A stretch of 22,181 nucleotides of DNA from JASHVB01 sp035486135 (GCA_035486135.1 DATHNI010000403.1:1-22181); one strand, 5' to 3'; counted from the stretch's first letter, positions 14,344 through 22,181 are shown. The notes: generated from the sequence alone by a model not told the origin. Numbers and translations: made by a program.

Positions 14344-15246
14344 TTACGACGCCACGCTCTCGACGACAAAGTCCACGAACGCCCGTACTTTCGCCGGGGG
14401 CAGATGCCGGGACGGATAGTATGCGTAAAGCGGAAACCGCTCCTCGGCCCAATCCGGCAACACCTGCACCAACGCCCCGCTGGCGAGCATCGGCGCCAGC
14501 CCGAGTTCGATCGTCTGGGCAATGCCGTTGCCCCCCGCGCACAACGCCAGCTTGGTCGCCAGGTCATTCACCACCAGCCGCCCGCGCGCCTTGATCGCGA
14601 CAACCTCGGCACCGCGGCGGAACTCCCAATCGAACGGCCGCCCGGTCACCGGGTCCCGGAACATCAGGCATTCGTGCCGTTCCAGGTCACGCGGATGCTC
14701 TGGCGCGCCATGCCTTGCGAGGTAGCCTGGCGCCGCGCACGTCAGGATGCGCGTCTCCAGCAGCTTGCGGGCCACCAGCCCCGACAGTCCCGGTTCGCCG
14801 AACCGAACCGCGGCGTCGAAACCTTCGGCAATCAACTCGCCCAGTGTGTCGCGCACCACCAGTTCAATGGACAGGGTAGGATATTTTTCCAGGAACCCCG
14901 GCAACGCCGGCGCCAGCACGAGCCGAGCGACCCATGGATCAAGATTTACCCGCAACCGCCCGCGCACCGACGAAACCGCGCCGCCCGCCTCGGACGCAGC
15001 GTCTTCCAGTCCCGCCAGCAACGGCATTACCTGGGCGTGGAACCGGCGTCCCTCGTCGGTCAGCGTCACTGCCCGCGGCGTTCGGTCGAACAGCCGCACA
15101 CCCACCCGCCCCTCCAACCGCGCCACCGCCCGGCTGACACCCGAGGGGGTTAGACCCACCGCCTCCCCAGCGCGGATGAAGCTGCCGCCTTCCACCACGG
15201 CGTTGAGCACGCTGATCCCGGCGAGCAATCTGCTATCGAAGGGCAT
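14344..15246 (-). CDS. LysR-family transcriptional regulator
   Basis: The 300-residue protein has an N-terminal winged helix-turn-helix at about residues 6–66 (LAGISVLNAVVEGGSFIRAG, LTPSGVSRAVARLE, LFDRTPRAVTLTDEG). A substrate-binding-like effector domain at about 95–295 includes FDAAVRFGEPGLSGLVARKL. This belongs to the large group of LysR proteins divergent from oxidoreductases. It is divergent from the SDR gene at 15344 across a 97-base gap that holds an inverted repeat at 15286–15315. It most likely controls that gene and its own expression. The effector is unknown. Confidence 0.92.
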   Translation of the reverse strand: MPFDSRLLAGISVLNAVVEGGSFIRAGEAVGLTPSGVSRAVARLEGRVGVRLFDRTPRAVTLTDEGRRFHAQVMPLLAGLEDAASEAGGAVSSVRGRLRVNLDPWVARLVLAPALPGFLEKYPTLSIELVVRDTLGELIAEGFDAAVRFGEPGLSGLVARKLLETRILTCAAPGYLARHGAPEHPRDLERHECLMFRDPVTGRPFDWEFRRGAEVVAIKARGRLVVNDLATKLALCAGGNGIAQTIELGLAPMLASGALVQVLPDWAEERFPLYAYYPSRHLPPAKVRAFVDFVVESVAS

Positions 15247-15285
15247 GATGATCTCCAGTCACTGCAAAATGGACCAGAATGCGCT

Positions 15286-15315
15286 GGTATCAAAGCAGGC
15301 TGGCGCCGAGATACC
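15286..15315. promoter_or_regulatory. Candidate LysR operator between LysR and SDR genes
   Basis: GGTATC at 15286–15291 and GATACC at 15310–15315 are perfect inverted 6-base arms 18 bases apart, within the 97-base divergent region. LysR proteins bind such interrupted dyads near divergent promoters. The spacing is longer than the usual T-N11-A core, so this is a suggestion only. Confidence 0.35.
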
Positions 15316-15343
15316 TCCTGTCGCAACCGAGGGAGACACAATC

Positions 15344-16060
15344 ATGACCTTGAATGGCAAACGGATCGTGGTGCTGGGTGGCAGTTCCGGCATCGGCCTG
15401 GCGACGGCGCAGGCAGCGCTACAGGAAGGGGCGTCAGTCATTATCGCCTCCAGCCGGCAGGCCCGCGTGGAGCAGGCCCTGAACACTCTCCCCGGCGCCG
15501 AAGGCTATGCCGTGGACCTTACCGATGCCGCGGCCGTGCAGGCCTTCTTCACCCGCATCGGCGCCTTCGACCACCTGGTGTTCACAGCAGGCGAATCCCT
15601 TCAACTCGGCCCCCTGGCGAGCACCGACCTGGAAAACGCCCGCCAGTTTTTCAACCTGCGCTTCTGGGGCGCCTATCTCGCCGCCAAATATGCAAGCGGC
15701 AGCATCCGCGCGGGCGGCTCGATTGTCTTCACTTCCGGCATCGCCGCCCAGCGGCCCAAGACCGGTTGGGCCCTGGGTGCAAGCATCACCAGCGCGATGG
15801 AGGGACTGACCCGTGCCTTGGCCGTCGAGCTGGCGCCGATCCGTGTCAACATCGTGTCTCCTGGCGTGGTGAACACCCCTCTCTGGTCGGCCATGCCGGC
15901 GGCCGACCGTGCAGCACTCTATCGCCAGATGGAACAAAACCTCCTGGTCGGACACGTCGGCGAACCGGAGGAAATCGCTGAAGCCTACCTGTACCTGATG
16001 CGCCAAACGTACGGCACCGGCCAGGTCATCGTGGTCGATGGCGGCGGCGTATTAGTGTAA
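15344..16060 (+). CDS. Atypical short-chain dehydrogenase/reductase lacking YxxxK
   Basis: The 238-residue protein has the Rossmann features of an SDR. These are the cofactor loop GGSSGIG at residues 12–18, DLTD at 58–61, the VFTAGE segment in place of NNAG, FTSG with the conserved Ser at 131, and a C-terminal SPGVVNTPLW and VDGGG. The usual Tyr-x-x-x-Lys pair is missing. In GWALGASITSAMEGLTRALA the positions are Gly145 and Thr149. The rest of the helix (EGLTRALAVELAPIRVN) is perfectly conserved. A non-classical SDR subgroup shares this loss, so the reaction cannot be assumed. GGGAG lies 9–13 bases before the ATG. It is divergent from a LysR gene, its probable regulator. Confidence 0.88.
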   Translation: MTLNGKRIVVLGGSSGIGLATAQAALQEGASVIIASSRQARVEQALNTLPGAEGYAVDLTDAAAVQAFFTRIGAFDHLVFTAGESLQLGPLASTDLENARQFFNLRFWGAYLAAKYASGSIRAGGSIVFTSGIAAQRPKTGWALGASITSAMEGLTRALAVELAPIRVNIVSPGVVNTPLWSAMPAADRAALYRQMEQNLLVGHVGEPEEIAEAYLYLMRQTYGTGQVIVVDGGGVLV

Positions 16061-16633
16061 CACTATTGGTACCTGGCGTCCCGGTTCGCGGCCCAACCGC
16101 CGACCAGGACGTTGTCGTGGCAATCAGCCGTGCCGCGGATCATCTCCCCGGACGATGGGGAGCTTCGCCATGATCGTCGTGACGGGGAAACCTTGCCAGG
16201 CTGTCGTGCCGCGATGTCACACAGGGGTCGGCAAGTAAGGCGACATGCACATCATGTGTCATGGCTGGTGAAGGAGGCTGTGATTAAATCCCGAATCGCG
16301 GGCTGCCCACGATCGATCCCGAAAAATCATGGGCAGACGAGGCCTCCTCTTGCGGTCTCTGGGCGAGCTGGTACCCCGAGTGACTCATATTGCGGGATAC
16401 AGCCTCTTCAGTTCGACGTACTCAATTGCAGTGGTGAAGGGCTGATCCGCCACGATATACTTAATCAATGATGTGGGTTAGTGGCGGAAGCCGGGCGGCG
16501 AGTGCCTCAGCTCGCAGCGGACGTGCTAACTGTTTCTGGTATATTAGCGAAAGCGGGGACCCAAGCAGCAGGGGGCCCCGCCTGCGCGGGGATGACGGAT
16601 GGCACCGGCCTTTTCGGTCACGGTGAAAATGCG
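16061..16633. other. 573-base stretch without a recognisable gene
   Basis: No frame here matches a family or carries a good start signal. The part from about 16240 to 16470 has more A+T than the surroundings (TGATTAAATCC, GAAAAATCATGG, CGATATACTTAATCAATGATG). It contains a nested fold: GGAGGC at 16273–16278 pairs with GCCTCC at 16343–16348, and CTGCCCA at 16303–16309 pairs with TGGGCAG at 16330–16336. Bases 16548–16600 carry a common REP-like word (CCCCGCCTGCGCGGGGATGA, stem at 16576–16591). The stretch may be decayed transferred DNA or hold a small RNA. I cannot decide. Confidence 0.4.
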
Positions 16634-17635
16634 CTAACGGCCGCTTTTTTGGCCAACGGCCGTTCTTTCAGCCAATGATAGTGGCGATCGGGGAACGCTC
16701 GCACGCGTCTCGCCGGGACGTACGCCAAAGCGGCGATGGAAGGCGCGGCTGAAGGCACTTTCCGACTTGTAGCCAACCTCGCCTGCTATCGCGGCGACGG
16801 GTAGCGCAGTGGCCGACAGCTTGCGCCGCGCAAGCTCCAACCTCAACTCGGCGAGGAACGCGACGGGCGATTGTTGCGCCGTTCCCCGGAACATCCGCAC
16901 AAGGCTGGCGCGGGAGGCATTGGCGCATGCGGCTAGCTCGTCCAGCGTCCAGTTCCTCGCCGGATCATCCACCATCGCCGCGACCGCGCGGCCGAGCTGC
17001 CGATGGGAGAGCAATGCCAGCAGTCCGCTGCGGCGTTCCTCGCGGTAGAGGTGGGTGCGCACGACCATAACGAACAATGCGCTCGCAAGGTCCGTTGCGA
17101 TCGCCTCGGCACCGGCCTGGGCGCCATCCAGCTCCTCCTGGATCGCCGACATCAACATGCGCAGGCGTGGTGCGCTGGACCCATCGCCGGCCGCCGACAC
17201 CACGATGGCGTCAGGCAGTGCCGCAAGAACCAGATTCTCGTGCGCCAATAGGAAACGCAGCCGGCCGCATATCAACTGTGTCTCAGGGTCGCCGTCGGTA
17301 TTGGTTTTGAGAATGATCGAACCGGCGGAACGCGAGCGGATGCCGAATGACCCGCGCAGGCCGGCTGGCGTGGTCGGCCCCCGCAGGACATGCGCGGCGC
17401 CGTGCGGCAGCACGACAGCATCGCCCGCCGAAAGCGGGATCGTGCGTCCGAGCTCGCTCAACTCGACGGCGCAGGCGCCCTGGGTGACGAAGTGAAAGGG
17501 CGCCCACCGGTCTGACTCGGCCGCGTGATCGGCGACCCATTGCGCGCCGAACCGGCAGAGCTGTTGCAACTCCGGCCGCACGCGCAACAATGGGGCCAGG
17601 CCACTCAAGGCATCGATCGATTGCTCGGTGATCAT
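16634..17635 (-). CDS. AraC-family transcriptional regulator with cupin sensor domain
   Basis: The 333-residue protein has an N-terminal cupin domain of the AraC cupin_6 type (about residues 1–200: WAPFHFVTQGACAVELSELG, LSAGDAVVLPHGAAHVL). A C-terminal double helix-turn-helix follows (about 215–315: NWTLDELAACANASRASLVR, VAAIAGEVGYKSESAFSRAF, FHRRFGVRPGETR). The start at 17635 follows AGGCCAGGCGC; longer in-frame starts at 17671 and 17725 exist. It is divergent from the leader ORF and the multicopper oxidase, which it probably regulates. The ligand is unknown. The last ~15 residues (after RASVPRS) fall outside the family domain, and their coding DNA holds a repeated ACGGCCG word. Confidence 0.9.
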   Translation of the reverse strand: MITEQSIDALSGLAPLLRVRPELQQLCRFGAQWVADHAAESDRWAPFHFVTQGACAVELSELGRTIPLSAGDAVVLPHGAAHVLRGPTTPAGLRGSFGIRSRSAGSIILKTNTDGDPETQLICGRLRFLLAHENLVLAALPDAIVVSAAGDGSSAPRLRMLMSAIQEELDGAQAGAEAIATDLASALFVMVVRTHLYREERRSGLLALLSHRQLGRAVAAMVDDPARNWTLDELAACANASRASLVRMFRGTAQQSPVAFLAELRLELARRKLSATALPVAAIAGEVGYKSESAFSRAFHRRFGVRPGETRASVPRSPLSLAERTAVGQKSGR

Positions 17636-17750
17636 GCGCCTGGCCTCGAATATTGATCCGCTCGGCAACATGGGTGAGCCGCGCGGCCATTCCGCAGCGT
17701 TCGCGCGCGCCCATCTATCGCGCACCCGCCTGATTCAGGAGAACGGCGTC

Positions 17751-17855
17751 ATGCTATTCGATCGAAATCGTCACCGCCATCGCAGGTATGCCGGCGCCGA
17801 GGCTGACGCCGGGCACAACCGTCACGCCGGCATGACGTACGGTAGTCGGCCATGA
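17751..17855 (+). CDS. Small His/Arg-rich ORF, possible leader peptide of the oxidase operon
   Basis: A 34-codon frame starts at ATG 17751 with a strong ribosome binding site (CAGGAGAACGGCGTC before ATG). It ends with TGA at 17853–17855, which overlaps the oxidase start in ATGA. The product begins MLFDRNRHRHRRYAGAEA. It has 4 His and 7 Arg among 34 residues, no Cys and no signal peptide. The oxidase itself has only a weak ribosome binding site, so translation of this ORF could deliver ribosomes to it. Leader peptides rich in metal-binding residues are known upstream of copper genes (CopL of Xanthomonas). The analogy is inference, and no family is recognised. Confidence 0.5.
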   Translation: MLFDRNRHRHRRYAGAEADAGHNRHAGMTYGSRP

Positions 17856-19372
17856 GCGCGACCGTCTCCCGCCGCGGTTTTCTCGGGGCTGCCCTTGCCG
17901 CCGGTGTGCTGCCCGCGGCAGCGGGCGCCGCATCTGTTGGACCGCAGCGCCTTGTTGCCGGGACGCGCGTGCTCGAGGTGAATGGGCGGCCGGCCCGGGT
18001 CTTCGGGCTCGTCGGGCCGGACGGACGTCCGGGTATTCACCTCGCGCCCGGCGAACGTTTTCGCGTCGATCTCGCCAACCAATGCGGCGGACGCACGCTG
18101 GTGCATTGGCATGGCCAGCTCCCGCCCTGGACCCAGGACGGATTCCCGTGGCCGCAGACCCCGCCGATCGGAAACGGCGCCGTGCAGGCCTACGATTACG
18201 CTCCGATCGCCGGCACGTACTGGATGCACTCGCATCATGCCATGCAGGAGCAAAGCCTGATGGCAGCGCCGCTGATTGTCCACGACGTGGCGGAGCTTCG
18301 CGAGGACCGGCAGGACGTCGTCCTCATGCTGCACGATTTCACCTTCCGGACTCCGGACGAGGTGCTCGCCGGGCTCATCGGCGAGAGTGCGGCCACGGCA
18401 CGGGCAATGGCACGAAATGCCGAGGCGGACGACGAGCGCAAGGCTGACGCCACGTCGCCGCAGCCGAGCACCGGTGGCATGGCGAACATGGCGGCACAGA
18501 CCATGCCGGGCATGGCCATGGCGGCACATCCCATGTCGATGCCGGCCCACATGCAGATGGATCTGAACGACGTTCACTACGACGCGTTCCTCGCGAATGA
18601 TCAAACTCTTGCCGATCCGGAGGTCGTGCGTGTCGAGCGAGGTGGGCGGATCCGGCTCCGCATCATCAATGGTGCATCGTCCAGCCAATTCTGGATCGAT
18701 CTCGGTGAGCTTGACGGCCGCGTGGTCGGGACCGATGGCCACCCCGTTCAGCCCGTCTCGGGAAACCGCTTCCCGATGGCGATGGCCCAGCGGCTCGATA
18801 TCCTGATCGATTTGCCAAAGGCTGGCGTGTTTCCGATTCTTGCCCAGCTTGAAGGTTCAAGCCGGCAGACCGGAATCGTCCTCGCCACCGCTGGTGCGCA
18901 AGTTCCGCGGATTGCAGATAACGCGCAGGTTGCTCCGCCGGTCGACCTTTCATTGGAGACCCGGCTTGCCGCGGTGACGCCGCTACCGACACGCAAGGCG
19001 GATCTTGTCCAGACGATTGCTCTCGCCGGCAGCATGAGACCCTATGCCTGGTCGATGAATGGCGAGTACTGGCCTCGAACGACGCCGCTGATGCTGGGCA
19101 AGGGGCAGCGCGTCGAGATCGAGCTGGTGAACCATTCGATGATGGCGCATCCGATCCATCTCCACGGCCACGTGTTCCAGGTGATTGCGATCGACGGCCG
19201 GCCGATCCAGGGGGCCGTGCGCGACACCGTGCTGGTCCCGCCGATGATGGGCCGCGTCCGCATTGCTTTCGATGCGGACAATCCCGGCCGATGGCCGGTC
19301 CACTGCCACAACCTCTACCACATGATGACCGGCATGATGATGGAGTTCAGATACCAGGGAATTGCCGCCTGA
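17852..19372 (+). CDS. Multicopper oxidase with Tat signal and Met-rich insert
   Basis: The 506-residue periplasmic oxidase carries all four copper-ligand segments: HWHG (85–88), HSHH (126–129), HPIHLHGH (433–440) and HCHNLYHMMTGMM (484–496). The last supplies the type 1 Cys485 and a likely axial Met495. A Tat signal (SRRGFLGAALAAGVLPAAAG A) precedes the first cupredoxin domain. A loop at 210–236 has nine Met and two His, as in cuprous oxidases such as CueO and CopA, and this suggests Cu(I) oxidation and copper tolerance. Phenolic or bilirubin-type substrates cannot be excluded. It is first of three co-directional genes, coupled by ATGA to the small upstream ORF and divergent from an AraC regulator. 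Confidence 0.92.
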   Translation: MSATVSRRGFLGAALAAGVLPAAAGAASVGPQRLVAGTRVLEVNGRPARVFGLVGPDGRPGIHLAPGERFRVDLANQCGGRTLVHWHGQLPPWTQDGFPWPQTPPIGNGAVQAYDYAPIAGTYWMHSHHAMQEQSLMAAPLIVHDVAELREDRQDVVLMLHDFTFRTPDEVLAGLIGESAATARAMARNAEADDERKADATSPQPSTGGMANMAAQTMPGMAMAAHPMSMPAHMQMDLNDVHYDAFLANDQTLADPEVVRVERGGRIRLRIINGASSSQFWIDLGELDGRVVGTDGHPVQPVSGNRFPMAMAQRLDILIDLPKAGVFPILAQLEGSSRQTGIVLATAGAQVPRIADNAQVAPPVDLSLETRLAAVTPLPTRKADLVQTIALAGSMRPYAWSMNGEYWPRTTPLMLGKGQRVEIELVNHSMMAHPIHLHGHVFQVIAIDGRPIQGAVRDTVLVPPMMGRVRIAFDADNPGRWPVHCHNLYHMMTGMMMEFRYQGIAA

Positions 19373-19452
19373 CGATCTGCGTCGCCGCCGTCAGGCCGCG
19401 CATCGGCAACGGTCTTCGGCAATACCACGCGTCCACTATGGAGGGCACAGAC

Positions 19453-19812
19453 ATGATGTTGGATTGGAACGAGTATCGCCAGCAACTGGCGGCCGGCGTC
19501 AGGGAAGTCGGCCTGCTTAGCCCTGATACGGTGAAGGGCTATGTCGCGCTCAGTTCGGCTGGCCAGAAGAAGGATTTGCTCGGAGCGAAAGTGCGCGAGC
19601 TCATAGCTCTCGCGGTCGCCGTTACGGCGCGCTGCGACGGCTGTATCACGGTGCATACCGAAGCCGCCATTCGCCACGGCGCAACCAGGGAAGAGATTGC
19701 GGAAGCGCTCGGCGTTGCGGTTGCCGTGAATGCTGGGGCGGCGCTCGTGTACTCCACGCGCGTGCTGGACGCCGTCAAGGAATATCCGCACGACGCCTCA
19801 CCGCATGAATGA
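19453..19812 (+). CDS. AhpD-like / carboxymuconolactone decarboxylase family protein
   Basis: The 119-residue protein matches the CMD/AhpD fold. The core is KVRELIALAVAVTARCDGCI, then TVHTEAAIRHGATREEIAEA and LGVAVAVNAGAALVYSTRVL. The redox-active CxxC is C61–C64 with His68 three residues on, the AhpD-type catalytic arrangement. The function is probably thiol-based peroxidase or a related redox step in the cytosol. True decarboxylase activity is unlikely given the CxxC. The start at 19453 has GGAGGG 8–13 bases upstream; an ATG at 19438 is an alternative. It lies 80 bases after the multicopper oxidase and 33 bases before the HPP gene, so it is probably co-transcribed. Confidence 0.85.
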   Translation: MMLDWNEYRQQLAAGVREVGLLSPDTVKGYVALSSAGQKKDLLGAKVRELIALAVAVTARCDGCITVHTEAAIRHGATREEIAEALGVAVAVNAGAALVYSTRVLDAVKEYPHDASPHE

Positions 19813-19845
19813 AATGGCCTCGGCAAATACGCGGGACGAAATAAT

Positions 19846-20349
19846 ATGCTGGATCGGATCATCGCCCACTGGGGCACATCGCAGCGTCCCGCTGTCGTGG
19901 GCTGCCTCTGGATGGCCGTTTTGCTCGGCACTCTTGCCTGGCTGGATCTTCGGCATGGCGGGATCTTCCTGGTCCCGCCCTTTGCGGCGACGATGACGAT
20001 CCTGGTCTATCTGCCTGATGTCGCGATTGCCCAACCGTTCGCCATCGTCGTCGGCTCCACGCTCGGTGCGGCGATTGGCACCGTGCTTGCCCTGTTGCTG
20101 GGCGTCGGGCCAGTCATCGCAATTGTGGCAGCGCTCACGGCGCTGATCGTGTTGCCAATGTTGCGAGCCTATCATCCGCCCGGCGTGGCGTTGGCAATGT
20201 ATCCGGCCTTGTTGCATCCCGGCTTGTGGTTCGCCGTCCAGGTTGTACTGCCATTCACGCTCGTTGCGGTGATCTCTGCCGGGCTCATGAGCAATCTGTT
20301 GCGCGGCTGGCCACAATATCCCGCATCACTCCGAACCGAGATCGGCTGA
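19846..20349 (+). CDS. HPP family integral membrane protein
   Basis: The 167-residue protein has about four membrane helices: VVGCLWMAVLLGTLAWL, FLVPPFAATMTILVYL, AIVVGSTLGAAIGTVLALLL with VIAIVAALTALIVLPML, and VQVVLPFTLVAVISAGL. It also has the family's name-giving motif in YHPPGVALAMYPALL (HPP at residues 110–112). Some members transport nitrite or small anions, but the substrate here cannot be read from sequence. GGGACGAA lies 5–12 bases before the ATG. It is last in the oxidase–AhpD-like–HPP group. The gene ends at 20349, followed by the G/C-run palindrome that probably ends the transcript. Confidence 0.85.
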   Translation: MLDRIIAHWGTSQRPAVVGCLWMAVLLGTLAWLDLRHGGIFLVPPFAATMTILVYLPDVAIAQPFAIVVGSTLGAAIGTVLALLLGVGPVIAIVAALTALIVLPMLRAYHPPGVALAMYPALLHPGLWFAVQVVLPFTLVAVISAGLMSNLLRGWPQYPASLRTEIG

Positions 20350-20471
20350 ACTCGCGACCCTGACCCACGACCTCCTTGCGGCGAGAGCAATCGAAGCGCG
20401 CTGGCGCTGAGGACGAGGGTACCACCCACAGCACCGAGCGCCGCGCGGCAAGTCGATCCGCTTCACTGCCG

Positions 20472-20579
20472 CTCCCCCTCCCCTTGAGGGAGGGGGGTGG
20501 GGGGAGGGGTCGGTCGGTGCGGGCCTCCGACCCGACCAACCCCTCCCCCCAACCCCCTCCCTCAAGGGGAGGGGGAGTA
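20472..20579. repeat. C/G-run palindromic repeat, copy 2
   Basis: Arms of about 45 bases, CTCCCCCTCCCCTTGAGGGA... and its reverse complement ending GGAGGGGGAGTA, flank a short centre (around GTGCGGGCCTC). The outer sequence is nearly identical to the element at 11114–11209. It lies between the convergent HPP gene and ettA, the same convergent placement as copy 1. It is probably a two-way transcription end built from a mobile repeat. Confidence 0.85.
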
Positions 20580-20645
20580 TTCAGGCCGTGGTCCACGCCG
20601 CGGTCCAAGCCCGCACGCAGCGCAAGAGAGGTTTCTCCAACGCCT

Positions 20646-22181
20646 CTACCGCGCCAGCGGCCGGTACTTGATCCGGTGCGGCTCGGTTGCCTGTGCGCCG
20701 AGCCGCCGCCGCTTGTCCTCCTCATACGCCTCGAAGTTGCCCTCGAACCACTCCACGTGGCTGTCACCCTCGAACGACAGGATGTGCGTCGCCAGCCGGT
20801 CGAGAAACCACCGATCGTGGCTGATGATCACGGCGCAGCCCGCGAACTCGGTCAGCGCATCCTCCAGCGCCCGCAGCGTGTCCACATCGAGGTCGTTGGT
20901 CGGCTCGTCGAGCAGGATGACGTTGTGTTCCGTCTTCAGCATCTTCGCGAGATGGACGCGGTTGCGCTCGCCGCCCGACAGGATGCCGACCTTCTTCTGC
21001 TGGTCCGACCCCTTGAAGTTGAACGCCCCGACATAAGCGCGCGACTGCACCGAGCGCTTGCCGAGATAGATCACGTCCGCCCCGCCGCTGATCTCCTGCC
21101 AGACGGTGTTGTCCGGGTTGAGGCTGTCGCGCGACTGGTCCACATAGCCGAGCCGCACCGTCTCGCCCACGCGCAACGCGCCGCCGTCCGGCGTCTCCTG
21201 GCCGATGATCATGCGGAACAGCGTCGTCTTGCCGGCGCCGTTCGGGCCGATCACGCCGACGATGCCGCCGGGCGGCAGCTTGAAGTCCAGGCCCTCGATC
21301 AGTTCGGTGTCGCCGTAGCCTTTGCGCAGGCCCTCGGCCTCGATCACGATGTTGCCCAGCCGCGGACCGGGCGGAATGACGATCTCCGCCACGCCCGTCG
21401 CCTGTTCCTGCGACTTCGCCAGCAGTTCCTCGTACCGCTTGATGCGCGCCTGGTTCTTCGCCTGCCTTGCCCGCGGCGACGCCCCGATCCACTCCTGCTC
21501 CATCGCGAGGGCGCGCTGGCGGGCGCTTTCCTCCTTCTCCTCCTGTTGCAGGCGCTTGCGCTTTTGCTCCAGCCAGGAGGTGTAGTTGCCCTCGAACGGA
21601 TAGCCGCGGCCGCGCTCGATCTCGAGGATCCAGTTGGTGACGTTCTCCAGGAAGTAGCGGTCGTGGGTGACCACCATCACGGTGCCGGCATAGTCGTGCA
21701 GCGTGTGTTCCAGCCAGGCGACGCTCTCGGCGTCCAGGTGGTTGGTCGGCTCGTCCAGCAGCAGCAGGTCGGGCTTTTCGAGCAACAGCTTGCACAGGGC
21801 GACGCGGCGCCGCTCGCCGCCGGACAGGGTGGCGACGCTGGCGTCGGCCGGCGGGCAGCGCAGCGCGTCCAGCGCGATGTCCACGCGGCGGTCCAGCTCC
21901 CAGCCGTCTTCGGCGTCGATCTTTTCCTGCAGGTCGGCTTGTTCCGCCAGCAGGGCGTTCATCTCCTCGTCGCTCATCGGTTCGGCGAATTTCATGGAAA
22001 TTTCGTTGAACCGGTCGAGCGCGGCCTTCAGGCTGGCAAACGCCTCCTCGACATTCTGGCCGACGGTCTTGGCGGGATCGAGCTGCGGCTCCTGCGACAG
22101 GTAGCCGACCCGGACGCCGGGCGCGGCCCAGGCCTCGCCGCCGAACTCCGTTTCGATGCCGGCCATGATCTTCAGCAGCGT
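20646..22181 (-). CDS. ettA: ABC-F protein EttA (energy-dependent translational throttle), 5' end beyond the window
   Basis: The 3' 511 codons of an ABC-F ATPase are present. The frame stays open to the window edge (TLLKIMAGIE at the N-terminal side), so the first Walker A and the start are missing. Visible are the first signature and Walker B (LSGGERRRVALCKLLLEKPD, LLLLDEPTNHLDAESVAWLE), the linker (EGNYTSWLEQKRKRLQQEE), the second Walker A GPNGAGKTT, the second signature LSGGERNRVHLAKML, and LDEPTNDLDVDTL. In E. coli EttA binds the ribosomal E site and gates the first elongation step according to the ADP/ATP ratio. The C-terminal WFEGNFEAYEEDKRRRLG and the LGKRSVQSRAYVGAFNFKG segment fit EttA better than Uup or YbiT. 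Confidence 0.95.
   Translation of the reverse strand, partial: TLLKIMAGIETEFGGEAWAAPGVRVGYLSQEPQLDPAKTVGQNVEEAFASLKAALDRFNEISMKFAEPMSDEEMNALLAEQADLQEKIDAEDGWELDRRVDIALDALRCPPADASVATLSGGERRRVALCKLLLEKPDLLLLDEPTNHLDAESVAWLEHTLHDYAGTVMVVTHDRYFLENVTNWILEIERGRGYPFEGNYTSWLEQKRKRLQQEEKEESARQRALAMEQEWIGASPRARQAKNQARIKRYEELLAKSQEQATGVAEIVIPPGPRLGNIVIEAEGLRKGYGDTELIEGLDFKLPPGGIVGVIGPNGAGKTTLFRMIIGQETPDGGALRVGETVRLGYVDQSRDSLNPDNTVWQEISGGADVIYLGKRSVQSRAYVGAFNFKGSDQQKKVGILSGGERNRVHLAKMLKTEHNVILLDEPTNDLDVDTLRALEDALTEFAGCAVIISHDRWFLDRLATHILSFEGDSHVEWFEGNFEAYEEDKRRRLGAQATEPHRIKYRPLAR

Noticed and set aside
16112..16471. 119-codon plus-strand frame in the 16061–16633 region
   Set aside because: No ribosome binding site and no family match. 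It reads through folded and REP-like DNA.

Overview
The window is GC-rich chromosomal DNA from an alphaproteobacterium, most likely a member of the Acetobacteraceae/Rhodospirillales. This is inferred from the high GC content, the trxB–lsrB-like gene pair, the pal–cpoB pair, a fumC 3' end followed by a ribbon-helix-helix gene, and the abundance of intergenic palindromic repeats. No rRNA, tRNA, CRISPR array, intact insertion sequence, integrase or replication origin was seen.

Layout. Bases 1–876 hold repeats and no convincing gene. A GNAT acetyltransferase and an MFS transporter (877–2965, minus) overlap by 8 bases and diverge from a LysR regulator (3059–3982). A 198-base palindrome follows, then the cell-envelope genes cpoB and pal (4150–5905, minus). 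Pal diverges from thioredoxin reductase trxB (6187–7209), which is followed by an LsrB/VtlR-type LysR regulator (7364–8248). Bases 8249–10140 are a decayed region. It holds two small hypothetical genes, a probable radical-SAM remnant, a ribbon-helix-helix gene and the last ~103 codons of a fumarase gene. A secreted beta-helix protein (10147–11070) follows. Next come three queuosine genes, tgt, queF and queG, on the minus strand (11212–14033). A divergent LysR/SDR pair occupies 14344–16060. After an unexplained stretch (16061–16633), an AraC regulator diverges from a multicopper oxidase, an AhpD-like protein and an HPP membrane protein (17852–20349). The window ends inside the ABC-F gene ettA.

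How the genes work together. The tgt–queF–queG set covers reduction of preQ0 to preQ1, exchange of preQ1 into tRNA, and reduction of epoxyqueuosine. The trxB–lsrB-like pair and the multicopper oxidase/AhpD-like/HPP group suggest redox or metal-stress functions. The GNAT–MFS pair beside a LysR regulator looks like a small detoxification and export unit.

The points most worth a second look are: a 34-codon His/Arg-rich ORF with a strong ribosome binding site whose stop overlaps the oxidase start (ATGA); a palindromic repeat that has replaced the normal start of queG; a cysteine-free LsrB-like regulator beside trxB; an SDR that lacks the Tyr/Lys catalytic pair; and a fumC tail stranded next to its ribbon-helix-helix partner.
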